A DNA stretch of 64,000 nucleotides from Eucommia ulmoides (GCA_016647705.1 CM028333.1:18783743-18847742); one strand, 5' to 3'; positions 1 through 10,440 are shown, counted from the first letter of the stretch. The notes: generated from the letters alone by a model not told the origin. Program-made: numbers and translations.

Positions 1-1
1 T

Positions 2-550
2 ATGTATAATGAGGAAGATTTCAAAAAGTTATTTGTAAATGCTCAAGCAATTAATCTTTTATTCCACAAATTAGATGTGAATGAATATAACAAGATATCA
101 GGTTACAAGTCGGCAAAACAGATGTGGGATACTTTAGAAAGCACACGAGCGAACAAACCAAGTGAAAGAATCCAAAATCATGCCCTAGTCCATCTGTTTG
201 AGCTTTTTAGAATGGGAGATAAGGAGTCAATCTAAGATATGCATACAAGGTTCACCAACATATGCAATGGTCTTAGTGCACTAGGAAAGATATACTCCAT
301 GTAGGATAAAGTACAAAAAATTCTAAGATCATCAACCAGAGCATAGGAATCCAAGGTGACGACAATTGAGGAAACTAAGGATCTCATCAAATATACGATT
401 GTTGAACTCATCATTAATCTAATAACCCATGAGCCATTTGTGGATATGAAGGAGAAGTTGGTACTAGCAAACAAAAGCCATTGGCACTAAAAGCTCAAAG
501 AATTGAGGATGATAATAACAATGATGGTATAAGCTTCGACAACGAGCAAG
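2..550 (+). pseudogene. copia-1 gag, first part
   Basis: The first 77 codons match the copia-2 gag at about 42400-42650, including ELFRMGDKESI beside ELFRMEANESI and YKSAKQMWDTL beside CKSAKEI. They belong to the UBN2-type gag capsid domain. The frame then meets stops at 235 and about 303. The text can still be followed, for example KALALKAQRIEDD near 470-510, up to the CACTA insertion. Gag would form the retrotransposon particle. This copy cannot make a full protein. Confidence 0.8.
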
Positions 551-553
551 AAA

Positions 554-960
554 CACTACAAGAAAAATGAGATTCTACTATGAATTGTTTTGGCAACGAC
601 ACAATAATCGTCGCCAAATGTGTCTATTGGCTACGAAATGAACAGTCGTCGCCAAATGTGACCTCCTTTGGCGACGAAGTGTAAATTTGTTGCCAAAGAT
701 GGATAATAGGCGACAAAATTATAGAATTCGTCGCTATTGGTACAACCAATTCTTGGCGCCAAACAAAAAAAAGGAAAAAATTTCCCACTAGCGTATTGGT
801 GACGAAAACATTTTGTCGCCAATGTGGTACGAGATATTGTTTTTATTTGGCGACGAACCCCTTTCGTCACGTTTTGTCATTGCAAATGTATGGGCGACGA
901 AATAGATTCGTTGACAATCTGACCGCCTATATTTAACATTTGGTGATGAAAAAAAAAGGG
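554..960. repeat. CACTA-1 left subterminal repeat arm
   Basis: The arm contains repeated 9-12 bp words such as TCGTCGCCAAA and TTTGGCGACGAA in both orientations, for example at 607-620, 646-657, 667-680 and 842-856. In En/Spm-like elements such repeats are binding sites for the TnpA-type protein. That role here is inferred from the superfamily. Confidence 0.8.
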
Positions 961-1162
961 CGCTAGCAAATATTGGTGTTCCCGCTCGTGTACATCGAAA
1001 GCCTCTTCTTTCTGTCTACCCTTCTCTCTCTCTACAGTTTGACCCTCTCCCTCACCCTTTAATTATAGGTCACTTAATGGTGTCCTAATACATATATTAA
1101 AATAAATTAAAAAAATAATATGTATAATAATAATAATAAAAAAAAAAAATAGAATTGGAAAC

Positions 1163-2300
1163 TTGAGCCAAAAAACAAAAAAGGCGCGGTGGAAATTTTT
1201 CCTCTTCCCACTCCCGAAATCATTTTCTTCGTCTCCCAAAATCATTTTTTCATCTCCCCTCTCTCTCTCTCTCTGCTCTCTCTTTTTTCTCTCTTCTTGC
1301 AAGCAGCCATCGCCACTACCATCACCGTCGAGGTTCATCGCACATCGGCCCCATCTCCATCGGCCTCGCCAACACCATTATCGTCACTCCGTCGTACATC
1401 ACCCCCCCCAGATCTAGCCACCTCTGTCAGATCTGGCCAACGCAGCAGCACCAGACCACTGTGAATCGCCTTGCTCAATTTTCCTCTCGTTACAGGTTTG
1501 TTTTCTTTCGACTTCTCAAATCATTTGTAACTTCTCTACATTTTGTGCAGGTACAAATTGCTCTATCTTGATTTGTAACTTCTCTGCATTCTTTGTATCG
1601 TCGTCTTCCTCTAGCATTATTACTCTCTTCCACTAGGTATGCCCTCTTCCCTCTCTTTTATATACCCTAAAAACTGTTTGGTCCTTTCCGGTATTGCAAG
1701 TGAACATCTAAGAATCTCTCGCCGCCCTTTAAACTAAAACGCTTATCATGCTTGTCTTTTCCCCCTTCTCCTTCAATTTCGTTATGGGTATCCTGCAAAC
1801 CCCAAAAATCACAGTCGATTTTGGTCCCTCTGGTTGTGCAGACCTTGGATATGGAGTACCCCAAAGCTGGTGTTGCTTCATCGAAGGTTGTAGAAGATAG
1901 CATTGAAGGGTCTTTATATGGGGAGGTTCTGGAGGAGGAGGACTAGGAAGCGGCGATTGAGGAGGTTTATCTAGATCTCATTGTCGACAGGTACATATAT
2001 TTGCATAAATGTCAAAACCCTCTCATGGGCATTAGAATCCAGTTCGATCAATTGCTTAATGTACGGGTACTAGTAATTGTAGTGTAGATTTTAAGTTTTC
2101 TGGAGTGTTTAATTGTTGGATTGCAGTGAAGATGAAGCATAGGTTTAAAAGCTTTGGCATTAATTGAATCAAATTTCAGGACCCTGCAGAGGTTGACAAG
2201 CTTTTTGGTCGCGAAGCTTCTCGATTTGGTCGTTGGTAACGTGAATGATAGGGGAATGCTTTCAATTCTTCCTGTAATTGATATTCTAATTTAGGTACAA
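1163..2300 (+). other. CACTA-1 transcription-leader-like region with possible captured exons
   Basis: A CT-rich, promoter-leader-like stretch (1190-1310) is followed by an open segment with an ATG at 1851. It reads MEYPKAGVASSKVVEDSIEG and is followed by an acidic run ending at a stop at 1944-1946. The same frame continues past the stop to about 1989, where a GT donor-like site occurs (GACAG|GTACAT), and an acceptor-like TTTCAG lies at about 2180. I do not recognise the protein. It may be part of the element's own gene or a third captured host fragment. CACTA-2 has a comparable CT-rich leader at 29330-29480. Confidence 0.35.
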
Positions 2301-2910
2301 CCTTAGTTATTTACCATCCCTCTTTGAGATTCATCTTACCTAGTTACATCCGAAAACATTAAATAAAAAATACAAATATAAATATGTAGTATATTGATTT
2401 ATCAGTATGCGATGTGATTTTAAAAAAAGAATTCAAGCTTAAATGTTGGGGTTAGAGTTCTAGAGTTAGCCTTGAAGGTAAAATTTTATTCTATCAACTA
2501 ATATATGCTTATATCATGTGTTATCTAAACTGAGATTATTGTTCTTTCTGAGACACAATACTCATTCTGAACAAGCTCCATGCCAGAATCAATGTATTGT
2601 TATTGTATGAAATTTAGATGATTTTGTTCTTCTTGATTGTTCTTGATTGTGTTTAGAGTTTTGTTCTTTAATTTTCATTTATATAATTGTTATACAAAGT
2701 AAAATTGTTAATTTTGTTATAATTTGTTTCTATTTTGCTCCCATAATTTGATAGAAAAATGTGTCCATTTCTATTCTTTGTTCTCTGTTTCTGTTTCTGT
2801 TGATCTATTAATATTAAGGTTGTGTTTATCCATGAAATTTGTAAACGAGTGCTAAAAAATTATCATTAATGTGTACGTTTTGGAAGTCATATGTTATGAG
2901 GTCAAACCTG

Positions 2911-3112
2911 TATCAGTTTTCGTTTTTGTTTCTGTTTCTATTGTTGTTTTTGTTTCGGTTTTGGTTTCTGTTCCTGTTTTTATTTTGGTTTCAGTTGCTG
3001 TTGCTGCTGCTGCTGCCGCCGTTGCTGTTTCCGTTTCTGTTTCTGTTTCCATTGTTGTTTCTATTTCTATTTTGCTATTACTTTTTTTTTTATTTGATTC
3101 TATGTCTATTCT
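2911..3112 (+). repeat. Degenerate (TTTCTG)n-type hexamer array, first copy
   Basis: The sequence is built from GTTTCTGTTTC, GTTTCGGTTTTGG and GTTGCTGCTGC variants with a basic 6-bp period. Low-complexity reading frames in several phases come only from this repeat. Similar blocks lie at 4201-4433 in this element and at 35155-35405 in CACTA-2, so the array is a family feature. Confidence 0.85.
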
Positions 3113-3420
3113 TATATTTGTTTTGGTTTAAGCTGCAAAGTTGATTGTTTTTGTATGAATCTAATAGCTCACTTCATATAGTTGCTATGTTGAGATATCT
3201 ACTTTGGGTAAGAACTTATTCAGGTGATTAAATTCAGGGAATTTAGAAATGATTGATTTTTAAAATCCTTCACCCAAACACACCCTTAGATCTCTATAAA
3301 CCATCAAAACATTGAAACTGGAGAATAATATATTGTTCTTGCAAATTCATGAAGAAAAATCAATTTATTTATATTGAAACGATCTTGTTTGTTTCATTTT
3401 ATGTATGGTTACAATGGCAG

Positions 3421-3807
3421 GCATTGGATTATGTAATTGCAGAAGGCAGAGAACATGGAATTAGGCTACTACTGTGTTTGGTTAATAACTTGCAAGCTTT
3501 TGGTGGTAAGACTCAATATGTGAAGTGGGCATGGGAAGAGGGCATTGGTTTGAGCTCTTCGAATGATTCTTTTTACTGACCCTTCCATTCGCCGTTATTT
3601 CAAGGAGTATGTCAAGGTATTCTTGCTTTTGTAAAACAAAAAAAAGAGAAAAAAATCCCTTAAATCGTTGAAGTAGCTGGTGTATTAGTACTTCAATTGA
3701 TTTTGCCATTTTTTTTTCCAGGCGGTGCTGACAAGGAAGAACACGATAATCGGAATTGAGTATCGGGATGATCCCACAATATTTGTTTGGGAGTTAATCA
3801 ATGAACC
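3421..3807 (+). pseudogene. Captured fragment of an endo-1,4-beta-mannanase gene (MAN7-like, GH5), two exons and intron
   Basis: Exon-like sequence 3421-3616 reads [19 protein letters not shown], then [21 protein letters not shown] and GLSSSNDSF, and after a 2-nt loss DPSIRRYFKEYVK. A GT...AG intron (3617-3721) follows. The next exon reads AVLTRKN and then [17 protein letters not shown], where the Glu of NEP (3803-3805) is the acid/base catalyst of GH5 mannanases. These words are typical of plant mannan endo-1,4-beta-mannosidase, close to Arabidopsis MAN7 as I remember it. The enzyme hydrolyses cell-wall mannans. The retained intron means that genomic DNA, not cDNA, was captured. The frame is broken near 3575 and sequence after NEP diverges, so this is a non-functional fragment. 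Confidence 0.88.
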
Positions 3808-3929
3808 TCCTTTTGTGTTTGCTGCCTGAGCGAAAAAACTCAAAACTCTATGGTTTGTTTCAAACTAATATTTTTTTATTTCATTTTTGAGTTTATATTG
3901 CTATATCTAACCATTGAACCATATTTAAG

Positions 3930-4045
3930 GCCCATGGAAGCAAAAAATATTGACAGAGTATGGAATTGTGACTCAATGCATTGCCCCTAGTCAAAGGGTT
4001 AAGGATCAATATCTGACAAATGTGCTTCTCAAAATCAATGCTAAG
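3930..4045 (+). pseudogene. Captured exon of an AGO4-clade ARGONAUTE gene (PIWI domain)
   Basis: Reading from the G at 3929, the segment translates as GPWKQKILTEYGIVTQCIAP followed by SQRVKDQYLTNVLLKINAK. This is a hallmark stretch at the start of the PIWI domain in the AGO4/6/9 clade of plant ARGONAUTE proteins, which use 24-nt siRNAs in RNA-directed DNA methylation. The exon has an AG acceptor (3928-3929) and a GT donor (4046) right after INAK, which fits a spliced AGO4-type gene. Only one exon is visible and catalytic PIWI residues are absent. It cannot encode a functional protein, but it could yield small RNAs matching the parent gene. Confidence 0.85.
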
Positions 4046-4200
4046 GTATGATCTTGATAGTGTAATGTGGTTTGTTGTGATTATGAATAATTGAATATCG
4101 TCCATTTTGTGTACATACCACAAAAAGCTCCGAAATAATTCTTGGATCTTTTTTCTATCTTAAAAATCTCTCTTATGCCTTGGCAACTTGGGGGGCTAAA

Positions 4201-4433
4201 TTCATAATGTAGGTTTTTGTTTCTGTTGTAGCTGTTTCCATTTCTGTTTCTATTTTCGTTGTTGTTTCTGTTTCGGTTGCTGTTTCTGTTTCGGTTTTGG
4301 TTCTGTTTCTATTTCTATTTTGGTTTCTGTTTCTATTGCTGCTGCGGTTTCTGTATCCGTTGTTGTTTCTTTTTCCGTTTATGTTTCTGTTTCCGTCGCT
4401 GTTTCTATTTTTGTTGCTGTTGCTGTTTATTTT
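4201..4433 (+). repeat. Degenerate (TTTCTG)n-type hexamer array, second copy
   Basis: This block has the same GTTTCTGTTTC-type hexamer structure as 2911-3112. The mannanase and ARGONAUTE fragments lie between the two blocks. Open frames across it on either strand are low-complexity artefacts. Confidence 0.85.
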
Positions 4434-4556
4434 CAAACATTAGGGGCAAAAAATATATTAAATGAAAGGAGGTTAGGATTCACCCAATTTTTTTTTTCCT
4501 ATTTCTGTTTGTGTTTACAGATTAACATTAAATTTTTATTAAATTTGTGTCGGCAG

Positions 4557-4786
4557 ATAAGGGCGTGTGCGTCAAAAAATGTGGATCAACTATAGGACGT
4601 AGGACAAGCAAATTACTGAAGGCTAATGATAACAACTCATTGAACATTGAATTTGATTTCATTTTTAATAGGTCAGCGAATGATGATATGGAAAGTAAGT
4701 TTTCAAGTATGATGTGATATATTGTGAGAAATTTTGCACCCATGAATGGGGAAGTGAACACGTGGACAAAAGTGTCGGACATTTTG
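4557..4786 (+). pseudogene. Plant En/Spm-type transposase fragment (Ptta/Transposase_24-like)
   Basis: After an AG acceptor (4555-4556) one frame reads GRRTSKLLKANDNNSLNIEF followed by DFIFNRSANDDMESKFSS. After a shift it continues YIVRNFAPMNGEVNTWTKVS. The order of a GRRT-type start, an EFD motif, an R-A-N-D turn and a final IVR...P....W motif resembles the Ptta/En-Spm plant transposase domain. The domain is short and broken by a stop and a frameshift. It marks the element's own lineage and shows that this copy lacks an active transposase. Confidence 0.6.
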
Positions 4787-4949
4787 TTTTTTTTTGTTAT
4801 ATTAGTGTTTAAAGATATTAGTATAGTTGATATATTTTGACTATTTGGTTTTTGATGCAATTTTATGGTTTTGTTTACTTTTTGTTGATTGGATGTGGTT
4901 ATAAATTGACATTTATAGTTCTAAGTAAAGAAATTTGTTACATTTTTTT

Positions 4950-5322
4950 GGCTACAAAAAAAATGTGGTCGCAGAATGCTTTCTCACAAATTTAAATTTT
5001 GTTTTGGCAACCAAAAAAAATTCATCGCCAATTATTTCCTACCTTTATATATTTTTGGCGACAAAAATAATTCCCTCCATTTATAATCCCTTTTTAGCTA
5101 CAAAATAAATTTATTAGTTACAAATTTAGCTACGAAATAATTCGTCGCGAAATAGTAGTCTTTCGCGACGAAATTAAAATTTGTCGCAACAAACCTTCTG
5201 CTACGGCACATAGGCTACGAAATTGGAACAATAATTTTTTCGTCGCTAAAACATTTTCACTACGAAATTAGGGATTTGGCTACAAAATTTTTTTGTAGCC
5301 AAATTCCTTTTTTTTTGTAGTG
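4950..5322. repeat. CACTA-1 right subterminal repeat arm
   Basis: The arm contains GGCGACAAA, CTACGAAA and TTCGTCGC words in both orientations, and ends with the inverted terminal repeat. The last 140 bp align closely with 36180-36316 of CACTA-2, including the GGCTACGAAATTGGAAC segment. This supports one family with shared ends. Confidence 0.8.
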
Positions 5323-5325
5323 AAA

Positions 5326-6175
5326 GGGACATGGCTCTTATAACCAAAAACATCAAGAGGATGACCTGATAAACATTTCGTAGAAGAAAGATCTTCAATA
5401 TGAATAATATTGAACGTTTTAATTGTCATAAAACTGGTATTGTCAAGTCGATTGTCCTAAGCCAAAGAAGGAAAAGAAATGAAAGAAAAAGAAGAAAGCG
5501 GAAAAGGGAAAGAAGAAATTCATGAAAGTTACATGGGATGCTTCAAATTCAAGCAGCTTAGAATCATCCAACAGTGACGAGTCATCAATGCTTACTCTAA
5601 TGGACATTGGAGATAAGGTATCTAAATGTTCTAGTACGTGTACTTCCAATTTTGATAAATTGTTTGATGTGTACCAAGAATTATTAAATGATTATAAAAT
5701 TCAATATTCTAAGATAGATGTCCTACAAAGTACTCTTGATACATTCAACAAGCAAGTAGACAATTTTGAAGCAGAAAATATTTCTCTCAAAAATTAGATT
5801 TTAAAACTTATTTCATCAAATTTTGAGAAGGAAAATAATGAGCTCAAATCCAAGATTAAGGATTTGAATTATCTTGTTCTCAAGCTTACAAATGATGAGA
5901 ATAATTTAAATATTCTTTTGAAAAATTCGAGGGGTATTTTTGACAAAGTAGGAATTGGTTTTCAAAAAAATATTAAATAAAAGAAGTTTCAAAAATTCTT
6001 ATCTGAAACTAAGAAGTTTTGCTTTAACCGTAATATTGTGGGGAATTACCATAAAAGAAATATTTTCGTAAACTATCTAAAGACAAGCAAATATGGGTTC
6101 CTAAAGGAACGAGAATTGACCCGACTAACAAGATCGGACCCTTCTAGGTTGGATACTACTTAGGAACTGTTTAAG
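5326..6175 (+). pseudogene. copia-1 gag remainder and gag-pol spacer
   Basis: The gag text resumes directly after the CACTA insertion with DMALITKNIKRMT, matching the copia-2 text near 42960. The zinc-knuckle segment near 5400-5460 keeps NCHKTG but has lost the rest. Next come a Lys-rich stretch and a 91-codon open segment (5522-5797) with a predicted coiled-coil character, matching 43150-43400 of copia-2. Several stops and frameshifts follow. Confidence 0.7.
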
Positions 6176-6184
6176 GTTCTCCTT

Positions 6185-7150
6185 GCAGGTTAATCTGAAA
6201 GCATCATTCCATAAGGACAAATGGTTCTGGGACAGTGATTGTTATTGGCACATGATGGAAAATAAAGCAAAATTTGTGTTTTTGACACCTAAAGACGGAG
6301 GTCATGTGACTTTTGGAGATAATGCCAATAGTAAGATCGTCGGTATAGAAACATTGGTACTGCCTATGCTATTATTGAAGAGGTTTTGTTAGTTTATAGT
6401 CTTAAATATAACAGACTCAGCATCAGCCAATTATGTGATAAGGTACACAGTATTTTTTTTTTTTTTTATAATAATAAGTGCATCATTAAAAATAATAACG
6501 ATAGTAGCCTTTTACTAGTTGGATCACGTGTTGAAAACATTTATTCTTATTCATTTGAAGAATTTTCTGAACAAATTTTTTCATGTTTGAATGCCTTATT
6601 TGAGAATGGTTGGTTTGTAGGTGTTTTGGGCATGCCATTATGTAATTAATTTCGAGTTTGTTTAAGAAGAGTCTCATACGTAGATTACCTGCTATTAAAT
6701 ATATTAAGGTTAAAGTATGTGATGCATGTCAATTAGTTAAACAATTCAAATCGTTCTTAAAAAAGAAGTTGCGTATATCTACATATAAATGTCTCGAATT
6801 GTTGCATTTATACTTATTTAGTCCTAACTCCATTGCTAGTTTGGGTGGAAAATTCTATGTATTAATTTGTTATTGTAGATGATTATTCAAGATTTACATG
6901 GGTATTTTCCCTGTCAAAGAAAAGTGATATTTCATATATATTTATCAAGTTTTGTAAACGTGTGCAAAATAAAAAATAATCATGTATTATAAATATTCGT
7001 AGTGATAGAGGTAGATAATTTAAGAATGATGAGATTATTAACTACTGTGATGAGCATGGATATTCTTACAATTTTTCTACTCCTAGAATTCCACAACAAA
7101 AATAGAGTTGTTGAAAGAAAGAATAGGACGCTTCAGAAAATGGCCAGGAC
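6185..7150 (+). pseudogene. copia-1 protease, GAG-pre-integrase and integrase N-terminal remnants
   Basis: The protease start reads KDKWFWDSD where copia-2 has DSG, so the catalytic triplet is altered. LSISQLCDK and CDACQL are typical of the GAG-pre-integrase region of copia elements. The integrase core begins in the segment ending near 6880 and is then shifted. At about 7150 the text jumps from the MAR word to the region equivalent to copia-2 position 45240, so most of the integrase C-terminal half is missing. Confidence 0.75.
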
Positions 7151-7159
7151 ATTCGGTAA

Positions 7160-8160
7160 AAGAGATCATTGGTAACTTTGAAAAGGGTGTAAGTACAAGG
7201 TCTTCTCTTAGAGATGCTATTAATCTTGTATTTATTTATTAAATTGAGCCCAAAAATATTGATGAAACTTTAACCAATGAGTCATGAATTTCTGCTATGC
7301 AAGAAGAATTATTTTAATTTGAGAGAAATAAAATTTGGTCTCTAGTTTCTAGACTTATTTTCATCATGTTATTGGTACTAAGTGGGTTTATCGCAATAAA
7401 AAGAATGAAATAGGAATAGTAATTAAGAATAAAGCAAGATTAGTAGCACAATGTTATAATTAGGAAGATGACATAGATTATGATGAAACTTAAGCTCGTG
7501 TTGCTCAAATAGAAGCCATTAGAATGTTATTGAACTTTGTATGTTCCCATAATTTTAAATTGTTTCAAATTGATATCAAAAGAGCATTTTTAAATGATTT
7601 TCTAACTGAAAAAGTTTATGTGAAACAACCACCTGGTTTTGAAAATAAAAGATTATCTGATCATGTTTTTAAACTGTGTAAAGCTCTGTTTTGTCTTAAA
7701 CAAGCTCCTCGAGCCTGATTTGAGAGACTTAGCAGGTATTTAATTAAAAATAGTTTTCGACGAGGTCTTAGTGATATCACACTTTTTATTAAACAAAATG
7801 ACTTTGACATCCTTTTAGTACAGATTTATGCGGATGATATCATCTTTGGTTATACTAACGGAAATCTTTGGTAGGAGTTTGCCAAAATAATATAGGTAGA
7901 ATTTGAAATGAACATGATGGGAGAGTTAATATTTTTTCATAGGCTACAAATTAAGTAAACCAAAGAAGGAATTTTTGCCAATCTATCCAAGTAAGTCAAA
8001 GAGTTACTTAAGAAATATAGCTTGGATAATGCAAAAGAATACAAAATTCCCATGACAACGACAACAAACCTTGATAAGAATGACATAGATAAAAGTGTGA
8101 ATAAAATGACGTATCGAGGTATGATCAATAGTTTATTATTAATGCACTCCGATTTTCCGA
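7160..8160 (+). pseudogene. copia-1 reverse transcriptase remnant
   Basis: The text follows the copia RVT_2 domain, with FQIDIKRAFLNDFLTEKVYV and PPGFENKRL in 7524-7718, KALFCLKQAPRA, and then YADDIIFG near 7829, the copia YVDD site with one change. Several TAG/TGA/TAA codons interrupt it. Similarity to copia-2 stops near 8160, inside the RT-RNase H connection, where unrelated sequence begins. Confidence 0.8.
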
Positions 8161-8984
8161 AAGAAAAATAATATGAAATGATAAAGGGTAACAAGAAGGG
8201 ATTTTTAAAGCGTCAGTTTTTTAAAAAAAATACTTAGGTCATTTAAAAAATAAGGAGCCGTCACTTAGTATTAGGTTTAATTTGTGTGTTAGGTCACTGA
8301 ATTTTTTTGGAAAATAATTTGAAAGACTTAAGTAAATTTGACTCCAAAGACACGGTTAAACTAAAGATTCATTTAAAAATTTTCGGGGTTTATTACACTT
8401 GGGGAAAGTGTTAGGCACCCCCAAGACGTCCGTCTAAAAATGGTACCTTATGTCTAATTAAATCTAATTAGTTTCAATCCGAATGTTTTATTTTATTTTG
8501 AAAATCTTTTTCTTCTTATAAAACTCTTTTTGGTATATTTCAAAATTAGGATGGGACAAGTTTTTGGTATTTTTTTGAAATGTTCTCCCGACATGACCTC
8601 TTATTAAATATAAAGGGATTTGATAAGGATGATCCCCGGTGGAGTAGTTTTATGTATGTTTCCAATTAACTTCTTTAATTTAAGTGGACAAGTTAATCTA
8701 AGTGAATTACGAAAGTATGAAATTATAAATGCAAAATGCAAACATGAATATACATTTATTTTTGCTGAAATACATTTTTGGAGAGAGTTTTTTTAAGAAG
8801 TTATTGATCGAAGCTTTCATCGTTTCAACACTGATTTTTGCACTATACTTTTGTCTCTACAATTTTCAAGGAAGCTCCAGTGAGATCTCTCCAATTATTT
8901 TACGTGTTCAAAAGTTTATGATTTATGTGATATAAATCTTTGTTTGAGGTCCTAGTAATTTGGTAAAAAAAAAAATTCTATTTT
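8160..8984. other. Unclassified AT-rich sequence between copia-1 RT and its LTR fragment
   Basis: No convincing gene is present. A more GC-rich segment at 8375-8445 contains GGGGAAAGTGTTAGGCACCC, a phrase that looks repeat-derived to me, but I cannot assign a family. The region sits where the RNase H end of copia-1 should be, so it either replaced that end or was inserted there. Confidence 0.4.
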
Positions 8985-9694
8985 AAATATCTCGAAATAT
9001 CTTATAAAATATTTTTTGTCTAATAATCTGATTTACATAATCTTTATGCTTTAATTGATAATAGTTAAATTTGTATTCTCACGAAATTCTATCACACAGT
9101 AGATCTGGACATTAATTAAGTATATCTTGAATTGAGGTGGTAGAAACTCCTGTGAGAAGAAAAAGATAATTTTTTGTATTCTATGAGTGTAAAATGATTA
9201 AACAATATTGGGTCAGTGTCTAATCATGTTTAGTCTTTAGTCTATTGAAAAGGTAGGTTTGATTTTCATCCTGTTAAAGAATTATGTTAGTCTTCAAAAA
9301 GATAGTAAGATTTGATTTTAAGCCTATAAAAGAATTAGGTTCTTTCTGTGTCTGGTAAAAGAAAAATTGTAAATGTTTGACTTTGAGTCTATGAAAAGAA
9401 TCTATGAAAATAATTGTAAGGATTTGATTCCTACTTGGGAAAATAATCAAGGTTTGTGGATTGTGAAATTTTTGTGGGAGCTCAGAGAATTGGACATAAA
9501 CAAGAGTAACTTGTCGAACCAAGATAAATCTGTGTGTTTGATTTCTCTATCTCTTCTTATTTGGTTATGAATTTAGATAAACATGTTTCCGTTGTAACTC
9601 ATCAAAATAACAACCGGTTAGAAAAATTGGTGATTTGTTTAATTTTTTTAACTATCCAATTCATCCCCTTAGGTAGATTTGTGGGCCAACGACA
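8985..9694 (+). repeat. Degenerate copia LTR fragment (probable 3' LTR of copia-1)
   Basis: The order of words matches the second half of the copia-2 5' LTR (41365-42152). Examples are GGTGGTAGAAACTCC beside GTGTGGTAGAAGCTC, repeated short TTxxGxxTAAAGAATTAGGTT phrases, and the final CCAATTCATCCCCTTAGGTAG followed by GGCCAAC. Many substitutions and indels show age. The start and exact end are blurred. Confidence 0.65.
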
Positions 9695-10440
9695 TGTATT
9701 AAGAAAATTTTTCATAAATTGTAATGATTTGGAGAGAAAATGATTGAAATTGATAAAGAAGCTATTCTCCTATTTTCGTTCAATAAATATGACACTATAT
9801 TTGATTGGACAAAATAATTATATTTTCTCTTCTTTTTTACTTTAATATGATTTTATTTTATTTTTATTGATAAGCACTATTAAATTTTCTACACAAAAGG
9901 GGCAATCTAGTGATAGTTAATCAATAAATTTAATCAATTAATAATAACAACTAAACAGTATAAAACAAGAGGTACTGAATTGTTTGAAAGCTAACTTTAA
10001 AAACAAAATATACAGAATGGAGGAAGAAAAATAAAATAAATTTTTATTCAAACATGCACTAAAAAATCGGAAATACAATAACTAAAAGCCGAATGTCTTT
10101 TTATATACCTTTTTTTCATGAGTTTATACTTATTTTCTTTATCTCCTCATTGCTTACCATTTTAAGAATGAAATCAAAATGTAATGTTTATTTTTTTTCT
10201 ATATACACAAAACAATTTTATTTTATTTTTTTAATATTATCATATATAAAATTAAATAAATATTTTAATTTTGTGAGTAAAACTCAAATATTAATATTTT
10301 TTCTAAACCTTTGCAATGTGCATATTTAAACTAGTTGAGTTGAAATTAAAAGCAAGTGTTGATCTTTTTTTATTTTTTTTATTAAAAATAATTAAGTGTT
10401 GATTTTCTATTTTTTTTAAATAAGAAATAAAGTACGTACT
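9695..10440. other. AT-rich intergenic DNA upstream of the PUB gene
   Basis: The sequence is very AT-rich with many short A and T runs. Short open frames here have no recognisable motif. I see no gene. Confidence 0.5.

Larger units (their letters stand above)
554..5322. mobile_element. CACTA/En-Spm DNA transposon (CACTA-1) carrying host gene fragments
   Basis: The left end reads CACTACAAGAAAAATG from 554 and the right end reads TTTTTTTTGTAGTG up to 5322, which is a CACTA terminal inverted repeat. The flanking bases AAA (551-553 and 5323-5325) form the expected 3-bp target duplication. Both arms of a few hundred bases carry many short direct and inverted copies of GGCGACGAA/TTCGTCGCC, the subterminal repeats of this superfamily. 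The interior holds a transposase fragment, two microsatellite-like blocks and exons of two host genes. The insertion splits copia-1 gag and is therefore younger than copia-1. Its ends and arms match CACTA-2, so both belong to one family. No complete transposase is present, so it is probably non-autonomous. Confidence 0.93.
1..9694 (+). mobile_element. Decayed Ty1/copia retrotransposon (copia-1), 5' end outside the window
   Basis: Remnants of gag, protease, integrase and reverse transcriptase occur in the normal copia order on the plus strand, followed by a degraded LTR. Each part aligns by eye with the better preserved copia-2 at 40019-50649. The element is interrupted at 554-5322 by a CACTA transposon. 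About 500 bp of integrase are deleted near 7150, and every reading frame carries stops and frameshifts. The RT has copia-type YADD in place of YVDD. The long spacer between gag and protease, and the RT wording shared with copia-2, fit the SIRE/Maximus lineage, but that placement is an inference. Confidence 0.85.

Noticed and set aside
1063-1464. Overlapping open frames on both strands (Ser/Pro-rich on plus, Lys/Arg/Glu-rich on minus)
   Set aside because: They come from a CT-rich leader-like stretch and A/T runs in CACTA-1. No domain is visible.
2869-3144. Two overlapping 86-91 codon frames rich in Phe/Leu or Val/Ser
   Set aside because: They are translations of the (TTTCTG)n array in two phases.
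4173-4436. Asn/Arg/Thr-rich minus frame
   Set aside because: It is the reverse-strand reading of the second hexamer array.
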